A DNA stretch of 64,000 nt from Mucilaginibacter conchicola (GCF_003432115.1 NZ_QWDC01000001.1:2041420-2105419); one strand, 5' to 3'. Numbered from the stretch's first letter, positions 45,999 to 54,533 are shown. Program-made: numbers and translations. The notes: generated by a model from the sequence alone, not told the origin.

Positions 45999-46571
45999 AT
46001 GAAGTTTTTTAACCGGCCCAATAAACCAGAAGATACCGACGACGAGCAGCTGCTTAAAAGCTATCGGGATACCCGCGACTTAAAGTTGCTGGGTAAACTG
46101 TATGAGCGTTATATGCCGCTGGTTTATGGCGTGGCCCTTAAATACTTAAAAGATGAGGACGCCTCTCAGGATGCCGTAATGGCCATTTTTGAAGAGCTGA
46201 CACAAAAGGTACATCAGCACGAGGTAAAACAGTTTAGGAGCTGGTTATATGTGCTTAGCCGCAACCATTGTTTAATGCAATTGCGGGCCGGTAAAAAAAT
46301 GGAGACCGTAGGGATAGATGACTTTATGGAATTTACCCCGGTTTTGCATCCTGACACTGAAGACAAGGAACAAGCCATGCAAGCTTTAGAGCGCTGCCTG
46401 GAAAAACTAATGCCTGCGCAACAGCAAAGCGTTAAGTTGTTTTACCTTGATGAGAAGTGCTATAAAGAAGTTGCCGATGAGACGGGCTTTAGCATGAACG
46501 AAGTAAAAAGTTATATACAGAACGGCAAACGCAATTTGAAGATCTGTTTAGAAAAAAATAGTGAAAGATAA
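45999..46571 (+). CDS. ECF-type RNA polymerase sigma factor
   Basis: A 190-residue sigma-70-family regulator with only regions 2 and 4. Region 2 (about 25-95, LGKLYERYMPLVYGVALKYLKDEDASQDAVM) binds core polymerase and the -10 element, and region 4 (about 125-180, QQQSVKLFYLDEKCYKEVADETGFS) the -35 element. The last 11 bases overlap the GTG start of the next gene, which encodes a membrane protein with an anti-sigma-like cytoplasmic end; coupling of this kind is usual for ECF/anti-sigma pairs. It is divergent from the VWA gene. Confidence 0.93.
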   Translation: MKFFNRPNKPEDTDDEQLLKSYRDTRDLKLLGKLYERYMPLVYGVALKYLKDEDASQDAVMAIFEELTQKVHQHEVKQFRSWLYVLSRNHCLMQLRAGKKMETVGIDDFMEFTPVLHPDTEDKEQAMQALERCLEKLMPAQQQSVKLFYLDEKCYKEVADETGFSMNEVKSYIQNGKRNLKICLEKNSER

Positions 46572-47889
46572 AAGGGCTGACATATCGCAGATACAAGCTT
46601 ACCTTAACGGCGAGCTGGATAGCAAAGCCATGCATCAGCTGGAGCGCGAGGCACAGGCCGATCCCTTCCTGGCCGATGCCCTGGACGGCTATGCCGGTGC
46701 GGCGGGTCAGCAGGATAAACTTGCTGCCTTGCAGCAACGCCTGCAGCAACGGGTAGAACCAAAAGTTCGCCGCATGTTGCCTTGGGCCACCGTTGCCATA
46801 GCCGCTTCTGTTGTTGGTTTTGTTATTGTGGCCGGCTTATTCTTTATGCGTAATGACAGTAACAAGCCTTCGGCACAGGTTGCAATAAATGAACCGGCTA
46901 AGGCTGCACCCTTATCTGCAGCACCAGTCCCCTTAGCAGATTCTCTCACTTTAAAAACGAATAAAAAACTTGCCGCACCGCTACCTGTGCAGGAGCAAAA
47001 TATGAATGCTTATAATACTCCCCCTTCTGTGAGTAAACCTGTACCATCACGAAACCTGGTGTATGATAGCGCGATAGTACAGGCAGAGCCAGCACCAGTT
47101 GCAGAGACTGATAAATCGCTATATAATAACGCAAGCCCTGTAGTTAATGACCAATACAAGTCAAACTATATGGCCAATAAACGCCAGGATACTGTATTAG
47201 GTGGCGAAAACATCGCTATAAACAAAAACCCATCAGCGGTTACAGTATTAAATAGCAAAGCCGTGGGTGCTACTTACAAAGAAAGGGAACGCCAATCTGC
47301 AAGTGCCACCGCAGCACTAATGGCAGCTAACTTACCAACAGGATTAAACGGCAAAGTGTTAGATGATAAAGGTGTCCCCCTGCCCGGTGCATCTGTACAA
47401 GTGGTTGGGAAATCTAACGCAACCACCACTGATGCCTACGGCCGCTTTAACCTGCGCGAGGTAAAACCCGACGACCAGGTGGCCTATGGCTATTTAGGGT
47501 ACGATAAAAAAGTATTACCCGCAAAAACCGGCGATAGCGTAAAAGTAATGCTCAAGGAATCGGGCACTTCATTGGCCGAGGTAGTGGTTACACAAGTGCC
47601 AAAACGCAACGGCTCAAAAGCCCAGCCTATGATGGGATGGAAAGCTTATAATGATTATCTAAAACGGGAAGCCATTTTAGATGAGGGTGAGAAAACAGGA
47701 TCGGTGCAGGTGACTTTTACAGTTGCAGCTAACGGTAACATCAGCGATATCAAAACAACCAAAAGCTTGAATGCCGCCGCAGATGAAAGAGCGATGAGTC
47801 TTATCCAAAAAGGCCCGCGCTGGTTTGGTAACCTTAATGGCAAACCGGAGGTTGTAAAGGTTACGGTGAAATTATTGAACCGGGAATAA
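46561..47889 (+). CDS. Membrane protein: anti-sigma-like N-terminus, carboxypeptidase-like and TonB-C domains
   Basis: A 442-residue protein starting with GTG at 46561, 11 bases inside the sigma gene. Residues 1-72 are a cytoplasmic helical segment (ISQIQAYLNGELDSKAMHQLE and DPFLADALDGY), which fits an anti-sigma domain; one membrane helix follows (about 74-95); a long Ala/Pro/Asn-rich spacer crosses the periplasm (about 100-250); a CarbopepD-reg domain (about 252-325, GKVLDDKGVPLPGASVQV) ends in LAEVVVTQVPKR; and the last 95 residues look like a TonB C-terminal domain. It probably holds the sigma factor at the membrane and senses something at the outer side. A zinc-finger anti-sigma motif is absent. 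Confidence 0.88.
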   Translation: MKDKRADISQIQAYLNGELDSKAMHQLEREAQADPFLADALDGYAGAAGQQDKLAALQQRLQQRVEPKVRRMLPWATVAIAASVVGFVIVAGLFFMRNDSNKPSAQVAINEPAKAAPLSAAPVPLADSLTLKTNKKLAAPLPVQEQNMNAYNTPPSVSKPVPSRNLVYDSAIVQAEPAPVAETDKSLYNNASPVVNDQYKSNYMANKRQDTVLGGENIAINKNPSAVTVLNSKAVGATYKERERQSASATAALMAANLPTGLNGKVLDDKGVPLPGASVQVVGKSNATTTDAYGRFNLREVKPDDQVAYGYLGYDKKVLPAKTGDSVKVMLKESGTSLAEVVVTQVPKRNGSKAQPMMGWKAYNDYLKREAILDEGEKTGSVQVTFTVAANGNISDIKTTKSLNAAADERAMSLIQKGPRWFGNLNGKPEVVKVTVKLLNRE

Positions 47890-47911
47890 CTCCAAAAGCT
47901 ACTCAAAAAAT

Positions 47912-48002
47912 GTCATTTCGAACGAGCGGCAGCGAGGAGAAATCTTCTGCATGCAGAACTTAAATTGTAGAAGATTTCTCCTCGTTCCTCGTTCGAAATG
48001 AC
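47912..48002. repeat. Type A intergenic repeat, copy 4
   Basis: 91 bases, the same length as copy 1 (24270-24360) and almost identical to it: GTCATTTCGAACGAGCGGCA at the start, GAGGAGAAATCTTCTGCA within, ending CTCGTTCGAAATGAC. It lies between convergent genes. Confidence 0.85.
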
Positions 48003-48029
48003 AAGTGTATATGTTCGCGTCACTATTAC

Positions 48030-49784
48030 TTACGCATCCACCGTATGCTTCTCGCCAATTTGCTGGCGCCACATGGCGTAGTAAAGGCCTTTCTGGTCAA
48101 TCAGGTCGTGGTGTTTGCCGGCTTCTACTATGTTGCCTTTTTCCAGTACATAAATGCAATCGGCATGCATAATGGTTGAGAGACGGTGCGCTATCAAGAT
48201 GGTAATATGATCGTTCAATACCGATACATCGCGGATAGTATGGGTGATCTCTTCTTCGGTGATCGAATCCAGTGATGAGGTAGCCTCGTCAAACACCAGG
48301 ATATCCGGCCTGCGCAGCAGAGCGCGCGCGATGGATAAACGCTGCTTTTCGCCACCAGATACTTTTACGCCTCCTTCACCAATTACAGTATCCAAACCTT
48401 TATCGGCACGGGCCATCAGGGTTTGGCAGGCTGCGCGTTGCAATACCTGTAAACACTCTTCGTCGGTTGCATCAGGGCGAACAAACAGTAAGTTCTCGCG
48501 GATAGTGCCCGAGAACAATTGGGTATCCTGCGTCACAAAACCTATTTTTTCGCGCAACTGGTCAAGGTCTATTTCTTTGCTTGCAATATCGTTATAAAGC
48601 ACATCGCCTTCGCCAGGTTGATACAAACCTACCAGCAATTTCACCAGGGTGGTTTTACCTGAGCCTGAAGGACCAACAAAAGCAATGGTCTCACCTGTAT
48701 TTACCTTAAAGCTGATATGAGTAAGCGCTTTGCGGTTAGCCGTCAAGTGCTGAAAGCTTACATCGTCAAAAGTCAATTTGTGTACCTTCTCTAACAATAC
48801 AGGTTTCTCGGGCTTTTTATCAATAGGTGTGCTCAGGATCTTTTTGAAGTTACCTAATGATACTTCAGCCTCGCGCCAGCTAAGAATAACATTACCCAAC
48901 TCCTGCAGCGGGTTAAACAGGAAGAAAGAGTAGAACAGGAAAGTGAAATACTGGCCGGCAGATATATTACCTCTGAATATCAGCATCAATAAAACCACTA
49001 CCATGGCACTGCGCACCAGGTTTACGGTTGTACCCTGCACAAAGCTCATGCTGCGTACATATTTTACTTTCTTTAGCTCAAGGTCTAATATCTTGTAGGT
49101 AGTTGTATTTAAGCGCGCTATCTCCTGTTTTGCCAAACCCAAACTTTTTATCAGCTCGATGTTTCTTAACGATTCTGTAGTTGAACCGGCGAGAGCTGTA
49201 GTTTCGGCAACGATATTCTTTTGGATGCGTTTGATACGGCGGCTCATGGCCATGCTCACAAACGATATGATAGGGATAGCGGCAAGATAAACCAGCAACA
49301 CCTGGTAACTGATGGATACCGAGTAAACCATTACAAACACCATCCCGATGATGGATACAAACAGGATGCTGATAAATTGGGTGATAAACTTCTCGCAGTC
49401 CAAACGTACTTTTTGCAGGATGCCCAGAGTCTCGCCGCTACGCTGGTCTTCAAATACCTGGTAAGGCAGCTCAAGCGAGTGCCTCAAACCATCGGCATAC
49501 ATTTCGGCGCCAACTTTTTGGGTAATGATATTGGTAAAATAATCCTGGAAGTTTTTAGCTATACGCGACACCATGGCAACGCCAATGGCTAAACCAATGT
49601 ACATCAGCACGCGGTTAAGGTATTCGCTCTCTTTAAGACTACCGTGTTTCTCGATCACATTATCAACAATATGACCGGTTATATATGGATCAAGCAGCGA
49701 GAAACCAATGTTCATTGCTGCTAAAAACAACGCCAGGACAACAATCCAGCGATGCTTTTTTAGGTAACTGATAAGTATATTCAT
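48030..49784 (-). CDS. ABC exporter, fused membrane and ATPase domains
   Basis: A 584-residue half-transporter. I chose ATG at 49784 (MNILISYLKKHRWIVVLALFLA), which is the usual start of this family, over a longer frame to 49871 that adds 29 unrelated residues. Six membrane helices (about 10-300) are followed by the ATPase: Walker A GPSGSGKTTLVKLL, Q-loop VTQDTQLFSG, signature VSGGEKQRLSIARAL, Walker B ILVFDEATSSLD and the His-loop IAHRLST. It works as a dimer and may export lipids, drugs or lipid A; no substrate clue is in the context. Confidence 0.92.
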   Translation of the reverse strand: MNILISYLKKHRWIVVLALFLAAMNIGFSLLDPYITGHIVDNVIEKHGSLKESEYLNRVLMYIGLAIGVAMVSRIAKNFQDYFTNIITQKVGAEMYADGLRHSLELPYQVFEDQRSGETLGILQKVRLDCEKFITQFISILFVSIIGMVFVMVYSVSISYQVLLVYLAAIPIISFVSMAMSRRIKRIQKNIVAETTALAGSTTESLRNIELIKSLGLAKQEIARLNTTTYKILDLELKKVKYVRSMSFVQGTTVNLVRSAMVVVLLMLIFRGNISAGQYFTFLFYSFFLFNPLQELGNVILSWREAEVSLGNFKKILSTPIDKKPEKPVLLEKVHKLTFDDVSFQHLTANRKALTHISFKVNTGETIAFVGPSGSGKTTLVKLLVGLYQPGEGDVLYNDIASKEIDLDQLREKIGFVTQDTQLFSGTIRENLLFVRPDATDEECLQVLQRAACQTLMARADKGLDTVIGEGGVKVSGGEKQRLSIARALLRRPDILVFDEATSSLDSITEEEITHTIRDVSVLNDHITILIAHRLSTIMHADCIYVLEKGNIVEAGKHHDLIDQKGLYYAMWRQQIGEKHTVDA

Positions 49785-49939
49785 TTTTCTCGGCAGCAAA
49801 AATAAATAAAGGGAATGGCCTGCGTAGCCTATCCCCTTTAATATGACAATGCGGTTATACCACCATGCCATGGTGAGCTTGCCGAACCACCTTTCACCCT
49901 ACTTATCAAGTGGTTAGGTCTCAAGGGCCATACTAATGA

Positions 49940-50884
49940 TCACAATTCCAGCTCCATCTGGATGTTACAACGCTCATACGGCGACGGCACACCGGTTATT
50001 TTTTTAAAGCCCAGTTTATGGTACAGGCTGATAGCCGGTTTAAGAATGGTATTACTTTCCAGGTAGAGTTTATTAGCCTCGAGTTTTTTTGCTTTGGCGA
50101 TGCAGGCCTGCCCTAACAGGTAGCCTATCCCCATGCCTTTTGCCTTTGGCGATACAGCCATTTTAGCCAGCTCAAACGTGTCGCCATCCATTTTGATGAG
50201 GGCGCATGCACCAACGGGTTCATTTTTATAAAGCGCTATCAGGATATGGCCACCTTTGTCAAGAATGTACTCTTTAGGATGATCTAAAGCTTTGTAATCC
50301 GATTCTTCCATCTTAAACCAGGTTTGGATCCACTCTACATTCAATTCTCTAAATGCTTGCTGATACTCCGGCGTATAATCAATCACTTGCACATCGGCGC
50401 TTTCACGTTTCTTGCGTTCATCTTTTACGCGGTTAAGCAGGCTCTTTTGCTCCAGCAGAAACTCCCACTCTTCAATAGCTTTCCAGATATTATATTGACT
50501 CTCGCCCATAGCGCTCTCCACCGCCGCATTCACATCCGCATATTGCGACTGGATCTTTTTGTTGATCTCTCCCCCCTTATCTGTTAAGGCGATGTAGTTC
50601 TTGCGCGCATCTCCCTTGCCTTTTACCTCTTTAGCTACGCCGCCTTTTATCATCTCTTTGGCAATGGTGCTTACCGATGGATGCGAATGCCCTATCTCCT
50701 GCGCAATCTGCATAATAGATTTATTCTCCCCCTCAGCCAGCGAATAAAAAACCGGGAACCATTTTGGGTTCATTTCTATATTATATAAGCCATAAACCTC
50801 ACTTGCCTGGTCGCTTAGTTTTTCGCTTAATCTGCGTAAACGGCTCCCCAAAGCCATCTTGCCTACTTTATTGTAAAACTCCAT
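49940..50884 (-). CDS. MarR-type regulator fused to a GNAT acetyltransferase
   Basis: A 314-residue two-domain protein. I place the start at the ATG at 50884 (MEFYNKVGKMALGSRLRRLSEKL); a longer frame to 51001 would read through the operator-like repeats. Residues 1-145 form a MarR winged-helix domain with the helix-turn-helix at about 60-85 (IMQIAQEIGHSHPSVSTIAKEM). Residues about 165-314 are a GNAT fold with the acetyl-CoA loop SPKAKGMGIGYLLGQ. Such fusions are known in several phyla; their substrates are mostly unknown. Two AATTACGYAAT repeats directly upstream suggest self-repression. Confidence 0.92.
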   Translation of the reverse strand: MEFYNKVGKMALGSRLRRLSEKLSDQASEVYGLYNIEMNPKWFPVFYSLAEGENKSIMQIAQEIGHSHPSVSTIAKEMIKGGVAKEVKGKGDARKNYIALTDKGGEINKKIQSQYADVNAAVESAMGESQYNIWKAIEEWEFLLEQKSLLNRVKDERKKRESADVQVIDYTPEYQQAFRELNVEWIQTWFKMEESDYKALDHPKEYILDKGGHILIALYKNEPVGACALIKMDGDTFELAKMAVSPKAKGMGIGYLLGQACIAKAKKLEANKLYLESNTILKPAISLYHKLGFKKITGVPSPYERCNIQMELEL

Positions 50885-50890
50885 AATATT

Positions 50891-50913
50891 AATTACGTAA
50901 TCAATTACGCAAT
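50891..50913. promoter_or_regulatory. Candidate MarR operator, two AATTACGYAAT units
   Basis: AATTACGTAAT (50891-50901) and AATTACGCAAT (50903-50913) stand 12 bases apart. The first contains a perfect 10-bp palindrome (ATTACGTAAT). The site is 6 to 29 bases upstream of the MarR-GNAT start codon. Confidence 0.55.
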
Positions 50914-51071
50914 TGTAAATAGATTTAACGAAACGTCCAAATTTTTGTGAGATTAGCAACAAATCATACGTCATTGCGAGGATAGGGTGTTGTGCTATCA
51001 CGCTTAAAATACATTCGAAATAAAACTTCGAAGATCACATCAATCCATCAATCACAAAAATCAGCGGTCAA

Positions 51072-51105
51072 CAAAAAAGGGATGAACTCAAAAAGCCCAT
51101 CCCTT
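51072..51105 (-). terminator. Rho-independent terminator after frr
   Basis: On the minus strand AAGGGATG pairs with CATCCCTT (51105-51098 with 51084-51077), followed by a run of six T residues. It lies 24 bases after the frr stop. Confidence 0.8.
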
Positions 51106-51128
51106 CTCTTATGTAATAACCGTTTAGA

Positions 51129-51692
51129 TTAAACAGTCATGATATCTTTTTCTTTAGCCTCAGTTAACTGATCAACTTTAACAATGTAAGCATCGGTCAG
51201 TTTTTGAACTTCGGCTTCGCCTACTTTGATCTCGTCTTCAGATACGCCATCCGCTTTTGATTTTTTGATCTTTTCGTTGGCATCTTTACGGATGTTGCGG
51301 ATAGCGATCTTACCGTTTTCTGCTTCGCCTTTAGCTTTCTTAACTAAGTCGCGGCGGCGCTCCTCTGTCAACGGTGGTACGTTGATGCGGATGATCACAC
51401 CATCGTTTTGCGGGTTAACACCCAGGTTAGCTTCTTTGATAGCTTTCTCGATAGCCGGCAATAACGATTTTTCCCATGGCTGTACAACAATAGTACGTGC
51501 ATCAGGCGTGTTTACGCTACCTACCTGGCTAAGCGGCGTGGCCGAACCATAGTAATCAACCATAACATCATCTAACATTGCCGGGCTGGCTTTACCTGCA
51601 CGTATTTTGTTTAATTCGCTATCAGCATGGGCAATAGCTTTTTCCATCAAAGCTTTTGCATCATTTATTTGTTTCTTAACGAGTTCGCTCAT
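51129..51692 (-). CDS. frr: Ribosome recycling factor
   Basis: A 187-residue protein from ATG at 51692 (MSELVKKQINDAKALMEKAI), normal for RRF, which with EF-G splits the post-termination ribosome. KIRAGKASPAMLDDVMVDYYGS and VVQPWEKSLLPAIEKAI are the family's conserved segments. A longer frame to 51824 adds 44 residues of unrelated sequence and was not used. A CAAAnnTA element (TACTTTTG on the minus strand, 51722-51715) about 23 bases upstream fits a -7 box. pyrH, often found before frr, is not adjacent. Confidence 0.95.
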   Translation of the reverse strand: MSELVKKQINDAKALMEKAIAHADSELNKIRAGKASPAMLDDVMVDYYGSATPLSQVGSVNTPDARTIVVQPWEKSLLPAIEKAIKEANLGVNPQNDGVIIRINVPPLTEERRRDLVKKAKGEAENGKIAIRNIRKDANEKIKKSKADGVSEDEIKVGEAEVQKLTDAYIVKVDQLTEAKEKDIMTV

Positions 51693-51850
51693 CGTATTTC
51701 TTTGAATTTTTTGACAAAAGTAACAAAAACTATTAAAGCGGCTAACCGCACCTGCCTTTGTTTGTCTTAAAACAGCATAAAAGCATGGCTTGTTTGCCAC
51801 AAAAAATAGCGCATAAAAAAGCACGCCACCGTTAAATAGCGTGTAAAATT

Positions 51851-51880
51851 TAAGGCACCGGATATGTACCCGGTGCCTTA
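51851..51880 (-). terminator. Terminator after the RRM gene
   Basis: TAAGGCACCGG (51851-51861) pairs perfectly with CCGGTGCCTTA (51870-51880); on the minus strand the stem is followed by AATTTT. The plus side also has a T run, so it may work in both directions. Confidence 0.85.
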
Positions 51881-51891
51881 GTTTTTAAATA

Positions 51892-52314
51892 TTATGACCA
51901 GCGATCTTCGCTTCTGCCGTTATCTTTTGAGTAGCCACCGCCGCCGCCTCTGCGCTCGCCGCCACCGTAACCACCACCACGGTTTCCACCGCCGTTGTAG
52001 CCACCGCCGCCACGATTGCCGCCGTAACCACCACCGCGGTTACCGCCGCCGAAGCCACCGCCACCTGCAGGTTTTTTATTCTCTGCTTGTGAAACCGCGA
52101 TAGAACGACCAGCAACTTGTGATCCGTTTAAGCCAGCGATTGCTTTTTGAGCAGCTTCATCGTCTGACATTTCAACGAATCCAAAGCCTTTGCTTCTTCC
52201 TGATTCTCTGTCAATAATAATTTTTGCGGTGGTAACTTCACCATAAGCTTCAAAAAGCTCTTGTAAATCTGCTTCCTGTAAAGAGTACGGAAGGCTTCCA
52301 ACGAATATGTTCAT
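51892..52314 (-). CDS. Glycine-rich RRM RNA-binding protein
   Basis: A 140-residue protein. An RNA-recognition motif fills residues 1-80, with RNP2 (IFVGSLPY) and RNP1 (KGFGFVEM); the rest is a low-complexity Gly/Arg/Tyr/Asn tail (about 83-132) with repeated GGGYGG and NRGGG units. The layout equals that of plant, cyanobacterial and Bacteroidota glycine-rich RNA-binding proteins, which are often induced by cold or act as general RNA chaperones. It is a single-gene unit with its own promoter candidate and terminator. Confidence 0.93.
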   Translation of the reverse strand: MNIFVGSLPYSLQEADLQELFEAYGEVTTAKIIIDRESGRSKGFGFVEMSDDEAAQKAIAGLNGSQVAGRSIAVSQAENKKPAGGGGFGGGNRGGGYGGNRGGGGYNGGGNRGGGYGGGERRGGGGGYSKDNGRSEDRWS

Positions 52315-52369
52315 TAAAAATTTAATTTAGCACACCGGTTCATAGCCCGGCATTAAGTTTTGTTTTCTC

Positions 52370-52403
52370 CAAATATAGAATAGAAAGTAATCACTTGTAC
52401 AAA
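52370..52403 (-). promoter_or_regulatory. Candidate promoter of the RRM gene
   Basis: On the minus strand TTTG (52403-52400) and TATATTTG (52377-52370) fit the -33 and -7 elements with 22 bases between. Transcription would start about 50 bases upstream of the start codon. Confidence 0.5.
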
Positions 52404-52461
52404 TAAATATCAAACTAAATGTTTTTATTTTTTGAAAATAAGTGCTTTACGGCCTGTTTTT

Positions 52462-52914
52462 CTATTCAACCGAGGCAATTTTATATATTTTCCCGTTAAG
52501 ACTGAACTCATCACCAGCCTTTTTGCCTTTTATTTTTGCCCCTATAGGCGATGCTGTTGAAACCGCAAAATAGTTTATGCCACCGGCATTAATGCTGCCT
52601 GCACTTACTGATAAATAGAAATTTCCGTTATCCGTAGTTACCACGCTGCCTGCATCGGCAACGGTTAACGCAGCATTTGTTGAGATTCGATTTAATGCCA
52701 CCATCAGTTTATTGGCCTCGGCAAGCTGGGCCATGTTGCGATTGGTTTCCTGCTGGGCCATTTCGCGGCCGGTCTCATATTTATCGCCGGCGCTGCTTTT
52801 GGTATCATCGCTTTGCGCCTGTTGGGCCTGCTCAATGGCGTCTGTTGCGGCCTGCATGCGTTGCTGCACATAAGCCACACAGGCATTGTGTAATTGCTGT
52901 TTTAGTTCGCTCAT
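52462..52914 (-). CDS. GreA/GreB C-terminal-domain-like protein
   Basis: A 150-residue protein. An N-terminal helical region (about 1-75) includes KSSAGDKYETGREMAQQE, the segment that in GreA precedes the C-terminal domain, and the C-terminal part (about 85-150) has the FKBP-like Gre pattern SPIGAKIKGKKAGDEFSLNGKIYKI. Gre factors enter the secondary channel of RNA polymerase and restart backtracked complexes. The N-terminal coiled coil here seems shorter than in GreA, so it may act differently. Related proteins have been labelled '3-oxoacyl-ACP synthase' in Bacteroidota, which the sequence does not support. Confidence 0.82.
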   Translation of the reverse strand: MSELKQQLHNACVAYVQQRMQAATDAIEQAQQAQSDDTKSSAGDKYETGREMAQQETNRNMAQLAEANKLMVALNRISTNAALTVADAGSVVTTDNGNFYLSVSAGSINAGGINYFAVSTASPIGAKIKGKKAGDEFSLNGKIYKIASVE

Positions 52915-52968
52915 AAAATTTTACGGATGGCTAAGATGCGGTATTTGCAGGCATAAAAAAAGGCTTAT

Positions 52969-53091
52969 AAAATAAAAGCCCCCGGCACTCGCTGCCAGGG
53001 GACTTTCAACCTAAACCTTATCACAATGTAAATGCGAGGCACTTACACCATCTCTAACGTTCAATTTTTGGAAAATGATACGTGGAGATGG
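52969..53091 (-). ncRNA. Candidate small RNA of about 120 nt
   Basis: On the minus strand a promoter-like pair (TTTG at 53128-53125, TAACTTTC at 53101-53094) is followed by a sequence that can fold at both ends: CCATCTC (53091-53085) with GAGATGG (53054-53048), and a 3' stem CCCCTGGCA (53001-52993) with TGCCGGGGG (52987-52979), then CTTTTATTTT as a terminator tail. There is no ORF of note. It lies between the GreA/B-like gene and a small membrane-protein gene. A leader for the gene at 52914 is an alternative, but the terminator would then have to be an attenuator. Confidence 0.45.
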
Positions 53092-53093
53092 GA

Positions 53094-53128
53094 GAAAGTT
53101 ACATATTTATGATAAATAAAAATACAAA
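53094..53128 (-). promoter_or_regulatory. Candidate promoter of the small RNA
   Basis: Minus-strand TTTG (53128-53125) and TAACTTTC (53101-53094, one base from TAnnTTTG) with 23 bases between. The predicted start falls at the first base of the 5' hairpin. Confidence 0.35.
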
Positions 53129-53207
53129 CGCAACGTAAATCCTTATAAAACAATGTGTAGTGAAATTTAGTTAATGCATGATAACATTACATTAACTATA
53201 ACAAAAA

Positions 53208-53393
53208 ATGAACTTAAAACGCACATTCGGCACTATACTAACCGTATTGGGTATAGTGGGGCTTATTTATACAGGCGTACAAATTATACAGCATACAGGT
53301 GCTGCCACAACCTTAATTGTAATAGGTGTTATTTCGATAATATTCTTTTCTACCGGTATCAGTTTGATCAAAAACACCAAAGACGAGGCTTAA
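53208..53393 (+). CDS. Small two-helix membrane protein
   Basis: A 61-residue protein with two hydrophobic helices (about 8-27, GTILTVLGIVGLIYTGVQII, and 33-53, TTLIVIGVISIIFFSTGIS) and short charged ends. Such small proteins are common and of unknown function; some act as stress or envelope modulators. The frame is preferred over an overlapping one (53174-53407) because of this clear helix pattern. The stop codon overlaps that of the convergent CapA-like gene. Confidence 0.7.
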   Translation: MNLKRTFGTILTVLGIVGLIYTGVQIIQHTGAATTLIVIGVISIIFFSTGISLIKNTKDEA

Positions 53394-54523
53394 TTCGCAG
53401 CAACTAAAGGAACAATAGTCCCGGTATCAGATATGCTGATGCCGGGCTGTAAAAAATCGGCAGCAGTAAGTTCTTTTATCTTGCGCGATGCGCGGAACAA
53501 TGTATCGGGCTTTACACCCGCAAAATGATCTTGGCGATACGAACATATCTGCCCGCTCAAAAACTCACCCTTCTTATTCATTTTCACTTTTAGCAGTGGA
53601 GCCAACCCGCAGATACCACTTACGCTTACGCCCTTGTAGGTAGCAAAATTGCCGAGGCTATAAGCTATCAGGCGGTTCTTGTACAACTCCATCGCGCGTG
53701 TTACGTGGGGGCCGTGGCCAAGTACCAGATCGGCGCCTGCATCAATGGCAGCGTGGGTAAATTTTTTAAGGTTGCCGCGGTTCTCGCCCTTAAATATCTC
53801 TACCGTATCTATCACATGCTCATAACCAACGCCCTCGCCACCACCATGGAAGGATACGATCACTACGTCGCTTTTAGCTTTCAGATCACGGATCAATTCT
53901 TGAGCGGCCTTGGTTTGCAGCAATGATACCGTTTGTGCATTTGGCGAAAAAGCGCAGAAACCATAGCGCACACCATTTTTTGTAAATGTTTTTGTGGGAT
54001 GGCTTTTAAAGCCTGCGGTGTTAATGCCCAGGCTATCTAATACTTTAATGGTGCTTTTCCTTCCTGCCAGGTCAAAATCATTAGAGTGGTTATTGCCAAC
54101 GCTTAATACATTAAAGCCGGCATCTTTTATAACACCGCCAAAACGCTCGGGCATACGAAAAAGGTATGGCTTATGTTTAAAATTGAGTTTATAACCTACT
54201 GGTGCACCGGTATCCAGTAATACGCCTTCTAAATTGGCAAAGGCTATATCGGCATTCTTCAGGTCTTTTATCACATACTTAAATGTCCCGCGGGCACTAT
54301 CGGGCGGAATGCCCGATGAATCGGGATAAGAGCTGCCCAGCATAATATCACCAACGGCGGCAACATTAATTACTCTGTCAGGTTCGGCAACTATGGTATC
54401 CTGTTTCACCGGGGCTTCGGCAACCGGTTCGTCAGCAATAACCGCCTTTTTACTGTGTGATGCATCGCCGCAGGCCGAAATGACCATGACAATAATTATA
54501 TATATGTAGAACCTGATGTTCAT
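53390..54523 (-). CDS. CapA-family lipoprotein (metallophosphatase-like)
   Basis: A 377-residue lipoprotein from ATG at 54523: MNIRFYIYIIIVMVISACGD puts the lipobox Cys at residue 18. A longer frame to 54574 was rejected because it would run into the preceding terminator. The rest matches the PGA_cap/CapA fold: VAAVGDIMLGSSYP, IAFANLEGVL, VLSVGNNHSNDF, VIVSFHGGGEG and LVLGHGPHVTRAMELY. In Bacillus this family acts in poly-gamma-glutamate synthesis or export; here no other capsule gene is adjacent, so the substrate is unknown. Confidence 0.9.
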   Translation of the reverse strand: MNIRFYIYIIIVMVISACGDASHSKKAVIADEPVAEAPVKQDTIVAEPDRVINVAAVGDIMLGSSYPDSSGIPPDSARGTFKYVIKDLKNADIAFANLEGVLLDTGAPVGYKLNFKHKPYLFRMPERFGGVIKDAGFNVLSVGNNHSNDFDLAGRKSTIKVLDSLGINTAGFKSHPTKTFTKNGVRYGFCAFSPNAQTVSLLQTKAAQELIRDLKAKSDVVIVSFHGGGEGVGYEHVIDTVEIFKGENRGNLKKFTHAAIDAGADLVLGHGPHVTRAMELYKNRLIAYSLGNFATYKGVSVSGICGLAPLLKVKMNKKGEFLSGQICSYRQDHFAGVKPDTLFRASRKIKELTAADFLQPGISISDTGTIVPLVAAN

Positions 54524-54533
54524 GTAAGGGCAT

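Noticed and set aside
49785..49871. Longer N-terminus for the ABC exporter
   Set aside because: The extra 29 residues do not look like the family; MNILISYLKKHRW is the usual start.
50885..51001. Longer N-terminus for the MarR-GNAT protein
   Set aside because: It would place the paired operator-like repeats inside the coding region, and the added residues match no domain.
51693..51824. Longer N-terminus for ribosome recycling factor
   Set aside because: RRF begins MSEL-type at 51692 with the expected total length of about 187 residues.
53174..53407. 77-aa frame overlapping the small membrane-protein gene
   Set aside because: It has no membrane pattern or domain, while the 53208-53393 frame shows two clean hydrophobic helices.
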